Part shown: one piece after another, positions 18,453 to 27,128 of the stretch
Layout of the letters: the number at the start of each line of letters is the position of its first letter
Position numbering within the stretch: the first letter of the stretch is position 1
From: an uncultured Candidatus Saccharibacteria bacterium
Lineage (GTDB): Bacteria; Patescibacteriota; Saccharimonadia; Saccharimonadales; Saccharimonadaceae
NCBI GenBank assembly: GCA_927910745.1
Contig: CAKMNX010000028.1
Coordinates: 53,071 to 117,070 of the forward strand
Length of the DNA: 64,000 nucleotides
Direction: 5' to 3'
The notes under the pieces: model-generated
Seen by the model: the letters and a program-made list of their open reading frames with translations, nothing else
Told to the model about the DNA's origin: nothing
Database searches by the model: none
Program-made: the position numbers and the translations under genes

Positions 18453-19400
18453 TTATATAAAATCAGCAATATCATCGCCGCGCGCCAGTGCGATAGTGTC
18501 TTCTATATCTAGCTGGTCTAGGTTGTCGTGCGTGCTTGAGCCGGCTGCTTGCGTTTGCAGGTAGCCATCAACGAACGCATCAATATCCGCTAGGGATGGA
18601 GCAAGTGTTAACGTTTCGCGATCGAACATATTGTTCACATCACTCAGGCGGTCGACAGTGGCATCATGGCTGTAGCGGATATCGGTATACGTTTCGGTAT
18701 CTAAGTGGCGGATGGCACCATGCGAATCAAGCGCAAAATTCTTAGCCTGGGCATCACCGTGAATAAAGCCGTGGTTGTGGAGCTCTGCCATAGCGCGGCC
18801 CGCTACCTGGTACATAGCTCGGCGGGTTTCCGCTGGGGTGTTGGGATTCCATAGATAGTTATCGAGCGTGTTGACGTTATGTTCGTAACGGCTTAACACG
18901 CCAACGCGCTGTGCTCCCCCGGCGGTATTCTCTGCACGAATAAAGCCAAGCGGTGTATAGACTTTGTGCTCACCAAAGCGCTCATTTACGGCCTTGGCTG
19001 CTAAGAACTCGCGACTAGCTGTAATGGGGTGTATGTACTTAACAGCTACAAGTTCGGTAATGGTACCAGCTTCTAGCTGTGCCATGTGGAGCTGGCCAAA
19101 AGCAACCTCGGCACGGCTATGCTGGCGGCCACGCTCTAGGCCGGGTACCTGGTTGAGGCTGTAGTTGTGTAAATTCTGGTTATTCACCGTGGCGGTAATA
19201 CCAGACAACTCTGGCGGTAACAAGAGCAAATCACCTGTTGTAAGACTACCAAGCTTACGGATGAGTCGTTCATTACGAAAATCGCGTTTTGCGGCTGTTT
19301 CGCTGGTGGGAATATATTTCTTTTTAAGGTAGTCAACGGTGTTGATCTGTTGAATGGGATCACCATCGATAATTAAGGTGGGTGCTATCTTCTCACTCAT
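18453..19400 (-). CDS. Protein kinase-like / phosphotransferase protein
   Basis: 315 residues, no membrane segment. The core resembles the kinase fold: a candidate ATP-binding Lys in TELVAVKYIHP, the catalytic loop FIHGDAQAKNFAL (HGD...N pattern) and a metal-binding Asp in HLDTETY in place of DFG. This pattern is shared by aminoglycoside, Kdo and RIO-like kinases. The substrate is unknown. It faces rclA across a shared terminator. Confidence 0.7.
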   Translation of the reverse strand: MSEKIAPTLIIDGDPIQQINTVDYLKKKYIPTSETAAKRDFRNERLIRKLGSLTTGDLLLLPPELSGITATVNNQNLHNYSLNQVPGLERGRQHSRAEVAFGQLHMAQLEAGTITELVAVKYIHPITASREFLAAKAVNERFGEHKVYTPLGFIRAENTAGGAQRVGVLSRYEHNVNTLDNYLWNPNTPAETRRAMYQVAGRAMAELHNHGFIHGDAQAKNFALDSHGAIRHLDTETYTDIRYSHDATVDRLSDVNNMFDRETLTLAPSLADIDAFVDGYLQTQAAGSSTHDNLDQLDIEDTIALARGDDIADFI

Positions 19401-19541
19401 ACTGTATATTTACCATAAAAATAATGGATAGTCAATATATGCGTACAAATCTCCCTACCTTTGCAACATCTCAGCAGGTGTCTGCAGCTGTATGTCTAAG
19501 TGTATGCGCTATTTATTGCTCGCCAATATTAGGATGAGAGA

Positions 19542-19652
19542 ATGCGTTGTGTGCTGGAGACCCCAGAGGGGCGGAAGCGGCTTGATGATCTTATTGAATT
19601 TCTCACACAGGAAGATGAAAAAGAACGGCATTCTTGGGAACAACAAGACTAA
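19542..19652 (+). CDS. Possible small acidic protein (36 aa)
   Basis: A short ORF starting MRCVLETPEGRKRLDDLIEF and ending in charged residues, preceded by a weak AGGATGAGAG ribosome site. The helical, charged composition looks protein-like, but no family is recognised. The rest of 19401-19731 shows nothing else. Confidence 0.3.
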   Translation: MRCVLETPEGRKRLDDLIEFLTQEDEKERHSWEQQD

Positions 19653-19731
19653 GGTGATGAAGTAATTTAAATGTATCAAGTAACAAAATTTCTAAACTCT
19701 GAATCATATCACTGTACAGTGATATACACAG

Positions 19732-20304
19732 CTACGCCGCCCGAAACTCATACACAAGCGCACCTGTCCTTTGTGAGAGACAGATGATGCCTAGGTCGGG
19801 CGAGCCGTGTTTGTCTGGGAGTGTTTGGCCAAGATAATGGAAGCGAATAATACACGAGCTATCTGGTGCAGCGGCCGAGCTTAGCAGAGTACGCGCGTGG
19901 CCAGACACCTGCTCTGAAGAATCAAGTGGCAATGTGCGCCCAAGCCGCGAATATGCCATCCACCCCGTGCAACCAAATTTGCAATCGCGAAATGGCTGGC
20001 TAGCGAGCAGACGCTGACGTGCGGCGTGGTCGGTGATAGTGCCGATGACGATACCACCTGGCCCATCAATATTGATAAATTCACCGCGGCTTAGGGCAAT
20101 GTCGAGTGACTGCGTGGCCTCGCTTTTCACTCGCTGCGTGAGTTCCTTTGTCGCATTCGTCCAGAGTGGTTCGGGTCGCATTGCGTGCAGGACAGTGCTC
20201 ATGCCAACGCCTACCACGATGAGCAGAATTATTACCACAAGCGGCAGCCATAGATGGCGGAGAAGAGCAGAGAGGTTAGTGAGTGTGCTACGCATATATT
20301 TCAT
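19732..20304 (-). CDS. Hypothetical single-pass membrane protein downstream of the SipW/TasA locus
   Basis: 190 residues: a membrane helix around 18-42, then an extracytoplasmic domain with paired Cys (FRDCKFGCTGW, SSCIIRF, GIICLSQ). It has its own -10 box (TATACT six bases before the ATG), so it is not simply part of the upstream signal peptidase unit, although it lies on the same strand 86 bases on. No known family recognised. Confidence 0.55.
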   Translation of the reverse strand: MKYMRSTLTNLSALLRHLWLPLVVIILLIVVGVGMSTVLHAMRPEPLWTNATKELTQRVKSEATQSLDIALSRGEFINIDGPGGIVIGTITDHAARQRLLASQPFRDCKFGCTGWMAYSRLGRTLPLDSSEQVSGHARTLLSSAAAPDSSCIIRFHYLGQTLPDKHGSPDLGIICLSQRTGALVYEFRAA

Positions 20305-20310
20305 GCATAT

Positions 20311-20316
20311 AGTATA
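20311..20316 (-). promoter_or_regulatory. -10 box (leaderless type) for the 20304 gene
   Basis: TATACT on the minus strand, six bases before the ATG at 20304. Confidence 0.55.
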
Positions 20317-20390
20317 TATCAGGCGCTTGATGCTTGCAATGAGAATAAAACGATGTAATAGCTAAGAATATAAGAGTAGCTTATCGTGTG

Positions 20391-22058
20391 TTATTTTGTG
20401 CCAGCAAGGTAGATTTCTTGCACCTGGGCATCATTCAGCGCGGTGGTGTGGACAGCCCCAAACTGCATCATGCCAGTGAAGAATGTGTTTGTGCTGTTGA
20501 TGGGTGTGCCATCGCCATTGTGCCACTCGCTAAAGCGCCCACAGCCAAACTTCCAGTAGCCGCGGAAGTTTTGGGCCTGCGTGACACTCGGGTCATGAGC
20601 AACCAGTGCGCCATCGGCATAGAGCCGCATCCCTTGTGGTGAGAGTGAGGCAGCGACGTGGTGCCACTTGCCATCGGCGTAGTTTTTGCCGGCTGGTGAG
20701 AAGACAGAGCGTGTGGCATTGGGCCACACTGCAAAGGCAATACGTCCTTGCTTGTCGAGAAAGAGGACGCGGTCTAGGCTTGGGTCCGCACCATTGTCTG
20801 GTGTACTGGCAAAGCCGGCGATGCGCCCATTATTGAGCCCATATTGATTGGTATTGAACCAGACAGAGAGGGTAAAAGGGTTGGGGTTATCGACGAGTGT
20901 AGGGTAGGCAAGGCAGGTATCTTTGAAGAGGGTGCTGCGCACACGGTCGCGGCGGCAAGCGTATGATTGTGAACCATGAGCGGCGGCTGTGCGTGTGAGC
21001 CAGGTACCCTTATTGTTATTGCCAGATAGGTCGCGCTCGGTAGTGCCGGTATCGAAGAATGTCATGCCGTAAATGAAGAGCGCCTGCGAGGGGGCAGTGA
21101 GCTTGGTGGCATCAGTGCAGTTGTAGAGCACTGGGCGGGTGGTATTAGTATTGTTGTGGATCGTACCGGAAAACGCCCCACTTGTTAGATAAAAATTATG
21201 AAAGATAATAAAGCATATCCCCACTAGGGTGATAATCGCTGCGATAATGACAGAGGTAGCAGGCAGTGGCTGTGGTGAGCTATCTGCTGGAGTAGGCCGA
21301 GATAGCTGGCGAAGGCCATAGAGCATGAGCCCAAAAGGGATAAGACAAATGAGCAGAATGCACAAGACGACCCACGCTGTGTAATGAATCGTTGGCATGA
21401 AAAAATACTGCCCATGGCTATTTTGTACTGAGACGGTAATGGTAGCATCTTGACCGGGGTAGAGCACTGTGCCGACTGCGTCGATTGGGAAAACGCCGGT
21501 ATTGACGATGTGCATAAGGGCGCCTTTGTCTGAAGGGAGAACGCTGAACACACTAAAATTGATCCACGGATGAAACCACAGCGACACAGCACAGAGCACC
21601 AGCGTCATACCGATGATCCGATAATACCAGCGCCACGCTGGGCGAGCTCGGCGGGTGACCAGATGGATGATGAGCCAGCCGATCACCACCCATGGCGCCA
21701 TCAGCCATACCCAGCCAAGCCATGGGTTGATGAAAATTGCTTTGCCAATGATGGCGCTGTGCTCAATGGGGAGTGGATCAGCCGCGTGGTTGAGGTCGCC
21801 CTTGGTGAGGATACGTTGGTTGGTGATGGACTGAATCCGATGAGTATACGTCCGGCCGTGGCGCCGGAAGGTGATGATATCACCGGGGTGGTAGCTGCTA
21901 GCTGGCTGGGTAACGACGAGTGCGCCAACTGGTGCGGCGGTAGCCATGCTCGGCGTTGTGACAAAAAAGATACGCATGCCGAGCGCCATCATCACGGCAA
22001 CGAAGCCTCCAAGACAGAGGCTTAGGATAGTGATGATAATTATTCGTTGCCGCGGCAT
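20391..22058 (-). CDS. SipW-like signal peptidase I fused to a C-terminal LamG domain
   Basis: 555 residues. Residues 1-140 form an S26 signal peptidase of the SipW/archaeal type: a membrane helix, Ser37 in TTPSMA, the GDIITF strand, and His73 in YTHRI (Ser-His dyad rather than Ser-Lys). More membrane helices follow (about 115-135, 145-165, 228-250, 270-290), then an outward LamG/concanavalin-like domain (NPFTLSVWFNTN, DGKWHHVAASLS, LYADGALV) to the end. It lies 24 bases downstream of the TasA-like gene, its likely substrate. Standard SipW is only about 190 residues, so the sugar- or protein-binding extension is unusual. Fusion of processing and binding functions is seen directly; the role of the LamG part is inferred. 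Confidence 0.82.
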   Translation of the reverse strand: MPRQRIIIITILSLCLGGFVAVMMALGMRIFFVTTPSMATAAPVGALVVTQPASSYHPGDIITFRRHGRTYTHRIQSITNQRILTKGDLNHAADPLPIEHSAIIGKAIFINPWLGWVWLMAPWVVIGWLIIHLVTRRARPAWRWYYRIIGMTLVLCAVSLWFHPWINFSVFSVLPSDKGALMHIVNTGVFPIDAVGTVLYPGQDATITVSVQNSHGQYFFMPTIHYTAWVVLCILLICLIPFGLMLYGLRQLSRPTPADSSPQPLPATSVIIAAIITLVGICFIIFHNFYLTSGAFSGTIHNNTNTTRPVLYNCTDATKLTAPSQALFIYGMTFFDTGTTERDLSGNNNKGTWLTRTAAAHGSQSYACRRDRVRSTLFKDTCLAYPTLVDNPNPFTLSVWFNTNQYGLNNGRIAGFASTPDNGADPSLDRVLFLDKQGRIAFAVWPNATRSVFSPAGKNYADGKWHHVAASLSPQGMRLYADGALVAHDPSVTQAQNFRGYWKFGCGRFSEWHNGDGTPINSTNTFFTGMMQFGAVHTTALNDAQVQEIYLAGTK

Positions 22059-22082
22059 GCGTATCGTCCTACTCCAGAGGAA

Positions 22083-22736
22083 TTACGCGCCAAATGTCCA
22101 CGTCAGTGGTTGCGAGACCTGCAGACCTTGGTAGGTTGGGCCAGCACTGGCGTCGAGCGACACCTCGAAGGTGATCGGCACGCTCTCACCAGCATTGATG
22201 GTTGCCTTGCTGAGCTTGGCGAGCAGGTCAATAGCACCGCCTGCTTGCAATTGTGCGGCAGTACCCGTAAAGAGCGTGCTGCTGCCTGACTTGATGGCTA
22301 CCTTAACCTTGCTGCAGAGGTCGGTTGCATTACCCGCGAGAGAAGCACCAGGGACTTTGGACTGGCTGCATGTGCCTGGGTCGAGGCTAAAGGATGTTGC
22401 GGCGACGCTACCCGTGTTCTCCAGGGTAATGTTGGTCGTTTTGGCTGGACCACCAGCAACGAGTGCGGCATCAGTGCCGCCATACTTATTGATAGTAGAG
22501 CAGGTAGCAGAGTTGGTCGTTGCACCAGCACCATCTGTGCTATTGCAGGTGTAGGTACCCGATGTTTCCTTCATAGTGAGTGTACCGGTTGAGGCACTGT
22601 TGATGGTGTTTTGGATGCTTGCCGCAAAGCCTGCGAAGGTTGGTGTAAAGGTAAAGGCGACCAGCAGTGCACCGACGATCCCCGTTGAGATAAGGCCGAT
22701 CCGCTTCTTGCTCTGGCTAGCTTGAGTTACAATCAT
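22083..22736 (-). CDS. TasA/CalY-like SipW-dependent surface (fibre) protein
   Basis: 217 residues. The N-terminus KKRIGLISTGIVGALLVAFT ending in FAGFAASIQNT is the kind of signal segment cut by SipW-type peptidases. The mature part is Thr/Ser/Ala-rich with beta strands (NITLENTGSVAATSFSL, ESVPITFEVSLDAS) and four Cys, like camelysin/TasA family proteins that polymerise into biofilm fibres. It is followed by the matching signal peptidase. The ATG is preceded by AGGGGG, and an upstream TATAGT (22761-22766) may be the -10 box. It probably forms a surface filament or coat used in host contact; that use is inferred. Confidence 0.75.
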   Translation of the reverse strand: MIVTQASQSKKRIGLISTGIVGALLVAFTFTPTFAGFAASIQNTINSASTGTLTMKETSGTYTCNSTDGAGATTNSATCSTINKYGGTDAALVAGGPAKTTNITLENTGSVAATSFSLDPGTCSQSKVPGASLAGNATDLCSKVKVAIKSGSSTLFTGTAAQLQAGGAIDLLAKLSKATINAGESVPITFEVSLDASAGPTYQGLQVSQPLTWTFGA

Positions 22737-22920
22737 AAAAATCCCCCTATGGTTATATTAACTATAAGTGTATCAAAAGCATGAGCGTTATACAAGGTGG
22801 CAATGTATTGATAGCGATAACTCGGCTGGTAATGGTATCGCATATCGATAGCTCTATTTCACTTCATTGGCTGCGATATATTGATTGCTCGTCTCGCTGC
22901 GCAGCCGTTTCCAAACCTGC

Positions 22921-22926
22921 TATAAT
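22921..22926 (+). promoter_or_regulatory. -10 box of the tetR-family gene
   Basis: TATAAT followed by a leader of about 60 bases that can form a hairpin (GCGCTA 22951-22956 with TAGCGC 22967-22972) just before the GGAGG ribosome site. The hairpin could modulate translation. Confidence 0.45.
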
Positions 22927-22991
22927 AGAATATGAGTAGAAAGTAAAGAGGCGCTATCGGGCAGGGTAGCGCGAGCGGAGGTCGGAGCGAT

Positions 22992-23564
22992 ATGGCAATC
23001 AGTCAGGCGAAACTAATTCAGGCAGCACGGCGGGTCTTTGCCCAGGATGGCTACAAGGCGGCATCGATCGTGGAGATTGCTCAGGTGGCGGGCATTGCGG
23101 TGGGTGGTGTGTATTTGCTCTATCCGTCTAAGCTGGAGCTCTTCCTTGCGGTGTATTGTGCGGAGGACGAGAAGACGAAGAACCGGATCGTCGGGCGGAT
23201 TGATTGGTCGCAGCCGCGGGCGGCTTTTGCAGCCTATCTACGTGCCACGACGCAAGCCATGCGGCGTAATAAAATCCTCGCCGAGTGGCAGAGTGATGTG
23301 CCTGGCGAGCAGGTGCGCCAAGCCTACCAAGACGAGGCCAAGCAAGCAGAGGCGGGTAATAGCCTGGCAATGCGTGGTGAGTTCTTTGCCGAGCAGGTGC
23401 AGCAGTGGCGGCGCGATGGCATACTGCGGCCAGGCGCGACCGACCAGATAATTAGCGAGCTCTTTACAGCAGTGGCGGCAATCGACGCACTGGAGGGTAT
23501 CGCACCAAAGACGATGCGGTTTATGGTTGATGCGGTGCTCGAGCAGCTGTTTGTCAGTGAATAG
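22992..23564 (+). CDS. TetR/AcrR-family transcriptional regulator
   Basis: 190 residues. N-terminal helix-turn-helix of the TetR type: LIQAARRVFAQDGYKAASIVEIAQVAGIAVGGVYLLYPSKLELF, which I cite by its parts RRVFAQDGY and VYLLYPSK. The C-terminal ligand domain is all helical. It has its own promoter. The next gene, corA, has a separate promoter, so the target genes are not obvious from position. No operator dyad was clear. Confidence 0.85.
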   Translation: MAISQAKLIQAARRVFAQDGYKAASIVEIAQVAGIAVGGVYLLYPSKLELFLAVYCAEDEKTKNRIVGRIDWSQPRAAFAAYLRATTQAMRRNKILAEWQSDVPGEQVRQAYQDEAKQAEAGNSLAMRGEFFAEQVQQWRRDGILRPGATDQIISELFTAVAAIDALEGIAPKTMRFMVDAVLEQLFVSE

Positions 23565-23653
23565 TCGTCGCCATACGTCGCTATAAAATAATGAACGATG
23601 CAGAACGCAGAAGCGAACCTGTCGTATTATTTGCAATTATCACCGCTTCATCG

Positions 23654-23659
23654 TATACT
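23654..23659 (+). promoter_or_regulatory. -10 box before corA
   Basis: TATACT ten bases before ATG 23670. Transcription would start about three bases before this ATG, excluding the in-frame ATG at 23598. Confidence 0.55.
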
Positions 23660-23669
23660 TATCACTAGT

Positions 23670-24584
23670 ATGTTGCAATATCTTCGTTCGAGTGAGGCAG
23701 ATCAGACGATTACGCCGCGTGATACGCTGCGGGTTGGGTCGTGGCTGCGCTGCGAGAAGCCTAGTAGTGAGGAGATCGACAAGCTCCTGGCGCTTGGTAT
23801 GGACGAAAACATCATCAAAGATGCGCTGGACCCGCACGAGGTGCCACGTATTGAGTTTGAGGATGAGTGGACGTATTTGATTGCCCGCTTGCCTGATACA
23901 GACGATGATTTTAATGACTTTACGACGCCGATATTGTTTGGTATTCATAAAAACTACGTGGTGACACTTTCGCGCGATAGCCTGGGCCGGCTCTGGCAGC
24001 CTTTTGTTGACAAGACGCGGATGAATACGGCAAGGCGGATTGAGCTCGTGGTGGCAATGATTGAGGCAGTGTCGCTGCAGTACCAGCGGCGAGTGGCAAC
24101 GATCAACCGACAAATGCGAGCAGCAACAGACGACCTCCATACGCTGCGGGCGCGCGATATCGTGACGCTGACCGAGTATGAGCGCAAGCTCAACGACTAT
24201 CTCAATGCACTAGTGCCAATGAACTGGGCGATTGAGCGCTTGATGGCAAACCGGAGCCTCCGCCTCAAGGAGGATGATAAGGACGATGTGGAGGATATCT
24301 CGATTGACTTGGAGCAGGTGATTGCGCGTTGTAAGTCGCTTTTGCGCACCATCACTAATGTGCGTGATAGCTACCGCGCCGTGATGGACACGCGCCTGAA
24401 CGAGACGATCCGCTTACTAACGGTGATCACGGTAGCTCTGACTATCCCGACGATGATCGCTGGGCTTTATGGTATGAATGTGCCTGTGCCAGGGGCGGAT
24501 GACCCGACGATGTTTTGGAAGATTACCACCGTGAGTGTGATAGCTGCCATGGCAACCGGGTATTATTTCTTACGCCGGCGGTAG
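23670..24584 (+). CDS. corA: CorA-family magnesium/cobalt transporter
   Basis: 304 residues from the ATG next to the -10 box. A long cytoplasmic alpha/beta and helical domain is followed by two C-terminal membrane helices. The GMN signature of the pore is present in YGMNVPVPG at the end of the first helix, with the second helix just before the basic C-terminus (FLRRR). Length is normal for the family. It imports Mg2+ as a pentamer. It is convergent with the DsbA-like gene only three bases away. Confidence 0.9.
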   Translation: MLQYLRSSEADQTITPRDTLRVGSWLRCEKPSSEEIDKLLALGMDENIIKDALDPHEVPRIEFEDEWTYLIARLPDTDDDFNDFTTPILFGIHKNYVVTLSRDSLGRLWQPFVDKTRMNTARRIELVVAMIEAVSLQYQRRVATINRQMRAATDDLHTLRARDIVTLTEYERKLNDYLNALVPMNWAIERLMANRSLRLKEDDKDDVEDISIDLEQVIARCKSLLRTITNVRDSYRAVMDTRLNETIRLLTVITVALTIPTMIAGLYGMNVPVPGADDPTMFWKITTVSVIAAMATGYYFLRRR

Positions 24585-24587
24585 GGG

Positions 24588-25298
24588 TTATTGCACCCCA
24601 CCTGCTTTAAGCAATGTCTTTAGCCCGTGCTCGCCGCCACCAAAGCCGCTGGTGGTGTAGTCGTTAACGATCATGTAGGGGAGGCCAGTGACGCCGAGCT
24701 TGAGAGCGCGGCTGGTGTTTGTGGCGATGTCGTCTTTGTGTTTCTCGTTTGTCACGCAGTCGCGGAAGGTCTCCACGTTGAGCCCAATAGCTTCGGCCGA
24801 TGTTTCGAAATAGCTGACGGGGAGGAGCGGAATTTCTTTGGGCACGGCAACGCCTTTGACGCCAATGCCTTTGTCGAAGTAGTCAGCTTTGATGCGGGGC
24901 ACAATGTGGTGCGTGTATTCCCAATACTTATGTTGGTCGGCCGCGCAGAATGCTGCCTCGGCACCACGCTCGGTGTTGGGCACGATATCTTTGAGAACGG
25001 CAACAATCCGGTGCTCATAGCGCAGTTTGCCCGACTTGATATACTGCTGGAAGTCTGCAATGTTTGTGGCAGCCTCGACCTGGGCGCAGAATGAGCAGAA
25101 GTAGTCGGTGTAGTCGACGAAGACATTGGGCGCAGTGTGGCTGCCCTGCGACATGGCGCTCTGCCAGGGTTCACCTTTGCCAATGTGCTTGTTGGGTGGG
25201 CGGTTGACGAGATTGTAAGCAAAGAGGCTGATGATTGTGACGACGACAATCCCAAGCATGATATGGATCAAGCTAACCCCTGTTTGTTGTGACTGCAT
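24588..25298 (-). CDS. DsbA-like thiol oxidoreductase, membrane-anchored
   Basis: 236 residues. An N-terminal membrane anchor (about 10-28) is followed by a thioredoxin fold with active-site C68-S-F-C71 (DYTDYFCSFC). A cis-Pro loop is visible in GVTGLPYMIV. The family forms or isomerises disulfides in exported proteins. The start overlaps the upstream membrane gene by 26 bases, so the two are translationally coupled and probably partners. Several exported proteins in this window carry paired Cys and could be clients. Confidence 0.82.
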   Translation of the reverse strand: MQSQQTGVSLIHIMLGIVVVTIISLFAYNLVNRPPNKHIGKGEPWQSAMSQGSHTAPNVFVDYTDYFCSFCAQVEAATNIADFQQYIKSGKLRYEHRIVAVLKDIVPNTERGAEAAFCAADQHKYWEYTHHIVPRIKADYFDKGIGVKGVAVPKEIPLLPVSYFETSAEAIGLNVETFRDCVTNEKHKDDIATNTSRALKLGVTGLPYMIVNDYTTSGFGGGEHGLKTLLKAGGVQ

Positions 25299-25896
25299 AA
25301 TGCTCCTCCTGCTGAGCTAATGTTATGTAGATGGCGGCAATCTGGCCCGATCGATAGAGCGAAAAGAGACTGAGCCCAAGGGCAATGACAAGCACAATGG
25401 TGCTGGCAACCGTCGCGGCTGAAGCGGCGGCTGCTCCCGAGAAAAACACTGCCACGATAGGGAGAATGAGTGATGTACCACAGGGCACGCAGCCCAGGCC
25501 AATTGCCGCCGCGACAGAGGCAATACCGCTGAGGCCGAGCTGCTGCGTGGTTTGCTGGTTATGCTTGTTGTGCCGGGCAGTGAAGATAATAAGCGTGAGC
25601 GATATTCCTTGCAGCACTGAGACAAGCACAAGCAGCGCGCCCGTCAGCGATGTTGCCGCCTGCCGAGCAATCTCCGCGAACATCGTCCCAATGACGCCAA
25701 GTTTATCAATAAGCGGCAAGCGAGACATAAGCAGTGAGCCATAGAATCCACCATTAGTTAAGAGAAAAATCAGCCAAGCAAAGCCAAGTGCGCTAACTAG
25801 CGCCCCTGCCGCATAGCGTGGTTGGTGCAACACCTGACCAATGCCGCTCAGGGCGGTGAGGGTGGCGTGGCGTAGCGAAGGAAGGCGATGTTTCAT
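25273..25896 (-). CDS. Multi-pass membrane protein with a CxxC motif, coupled to the DsbA-like protein
   Basis: 207 residues with about four to five membrane helices. The motif GLGCVPCGTS (C136, C139) lies at the start of a helix, as redox Cys do in CcdA/DsbD- or DsbB-like proteins, but the overall sequence is not a clear member of these families. Its 3' end overlaps the DsbA-like gene. I infer that it passes electrons to or from C68/C71 of its partner. A Cu or other metal role for CVPC is the alternative. A -10 box (25907-25912) sits ten bases before its ATG. Confidence 0.6.
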   Translation of the reverse strand: MKHRLPSLRHATLTALSGIGQVLHQPRYAAGALVSALGFAWLIFLLTNGGFYGSLLMSRLPLIDKLGVIGTMFAEIARQAATSLTGALLVLVSVLQGISLTLIIFTARHNKHNQQTTQQLGLSGIASVAAAIGLGCVPCGTSLILPIVAVFFSGAAAASAATVASTIVLVIALGLSLFSLYRSGQIAAIYITLAQQEEHYAVTTNRG

Positions 25897-25906
25897 CAGT
25901 GTCTTT

Positions 25907-25912
25907 ATTATA
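25907..25912 (-). promoter_or_regulatory. -10 box of the thiol operon
   Basis: TATAAT on the minus strand, ten bases before the ATG at 25896. It would drive both the CxxC membrane gene and the DsbA-like gene. Confidence 0.55.
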
Positions 25913-25953
25913 CCACTGAGCGCTGCAACCCTCCGTGGTTGTCCTAGTGATGG

Positions 25954-26586
25954 CTACTCTGTAACGCCATAGCCAAGTAGGCCAGTATAGTTGCGCTGTC
26001 GGTTGGCAAAAACACGTATCTTGTTATTCTCGTTGCCGCCAACAGTGGTGAGCATGCCATCGTCGTTGCGCAGGACAATGTGCGTATGGTCGCCAAAGAC
26101 GGGCGAAGCGCGGTAGATTGCTACGTCACCAGGGCGGGGCTGGTAGCCGCTATCGGCTGGCTTGAAACGGCCTGCAGACTCGTAATACTCACGCAGCGTG
26201 AAGGTGCCTGGAATGCGCCAGCTACCAGTGTGTGGGTTCTTGAGCGGCGCACCAGCCTGCTGCATCGTCCAGCTGACGAAGTTGGCACACCATGCTTCGT
26301 GCGCTCCTTGGCTATATTTCGTACCAGCGGGCTGAGCGGCAAACTCTGCCTGGGTAAGCTGGATAACCTTGCGGCGAGTAGGGCTGAGGGCTTGCGTGTT
26401 GACCTCAGGAAACTGAGCTAGCCCTGGCGAACGATCGAGCGTCGCCACATGCGACGTACCTTGGAGCTTGTAAAGGATTTTGCGCCAGCCAATCGCTGTG
26501 CCAACGATGCCGCCAATAACGAGAAGGAGGGCAAGGCAGATGGTGATGATGGTTGCTCGGTGGCTGAGAGGGAATAATCGTTTCAT
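25954..26586 (-). CDS. CHAP-domain cell-wall hydrolase, membrane-anchored
   Basis: 210 residues from ATG 26586. An N-terminal membrane helix (about 11-33) is followed by a linker and a CHAP (Cys/His amidohydrolase) domain: catalytic C100 in AWCANFVSW, His in FGDHTHIVL (167-169), and a polar residue in VGGNENN. Such enzymes cut peptidoglycan cross-links or amide bonds. A longer upstream reading frame exists, but TATACT six bases before this ATG sets the start. It may serve its own wall growth or attack a host wall. Confidence 0.83.
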   Translation of the reverse strand: MKRLFPLSHRATIITICLALLLVIGGIVGTAIGWRKILYKLQGTSHVATLDRSPGLAQFPEVNTQALSPTRRKVIQLTQAEFAAQPAGTKYSQGAHEAWCANFVSWTMQQAGAPLKNPHTGSWRIPGTFTLREYYESAGRFKPADSGYQPRPGDVAIYRASPVFGDHTHIVLRNDDGMLTTVGGNENNKIRVFANRQRNYTGLLGYGVTE

Positions 26587-26592
26587 ATGTAT

Positions 26593-26598
26593 AGTATA
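26593..26598 (-). promoter_or_regulatory. -10 box (leaderless type) of the CHAP gene
   Basis: TATACT on the minus strand, six bases before the ATG at 26586. Confidence 0.6.
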
Positions 26599-26677
26599 CA
26601 CCGCATGGTGATGAGATGCTTGTTGGTTAGTTGCTGTTTGGATGGCAGGAGAGGTATTTCGGGCTGTGAGTGAGGAT

Positions 26678-26926
26678 TTATTTTGTTGAATAGCCACATA
26701 CCATAGCGGCGAAATTACCAAGTGCCTTGCCGACATCTTTCCATTGGCGACACCGAAACAGGTCGTGTGCGGTAATGAGCAGCGCTGCCCCAATGATAAT
26801 AAGTAGCATAGCTAAGGTATACCCTGCGGGAGATGACTGACTGATGAATAGCTGCAGCGCATAGTACCCTGCTGCGAGCGCGAGGCCAAAGACGATGAAG
26901 CTGAGGAGTTTGAAGAGGTAATGCAT
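26678..26926 (-). CDS. Small two-helix membrane protein
   Basis: 82 residues: two hydrophobic helices (about 5-25 and 35-52), then a basic cytoplasmic tail (DLFRCRQWKDVGKALGNF). No family recognised. It lies upstream of the CHAP gene on the same strand, but the CHAP gene has its own promoter. Confidence 0.5.
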   Translation of the reverse strand: MHYLFKLLSFIVFGLALAAGYYALQLFISQSSPAGYTLAMLLIIIGAALLITAHDLFRCRQWKDVGKALGNFAAMVCGYSTK

Positions 26927-27029
26927 GATGATTCCTTGAACGAGATAACGGTATCTTCTATCGTAGAAGGTGGTTGCGTTACTGTCAAGGTTATATATTG
27001 TTCATCTTTCGCTTTCCTTTTTTCTATGC

Positions 27030-27035
27030 TATAAT
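27030..27035 (+). promoter_or_regulatory. -10 box of the ABC-2 exporter operon
   Basis: TATAAT followed by a leader of about 90 bases and an AAAGGAG ribosome site before ATG 27129. No good -35 is seen. Confidence 0.45.
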
Positions 27036-27128
27036 CTAGCCCAACGGATGGTTGTTAGCGTATAGCTGGGAGTGATTCAAGCAGCGGCCTGTTTGGGTGT
27101 GGGGCTCGTAGCATAAGAAAGGAGTTTT

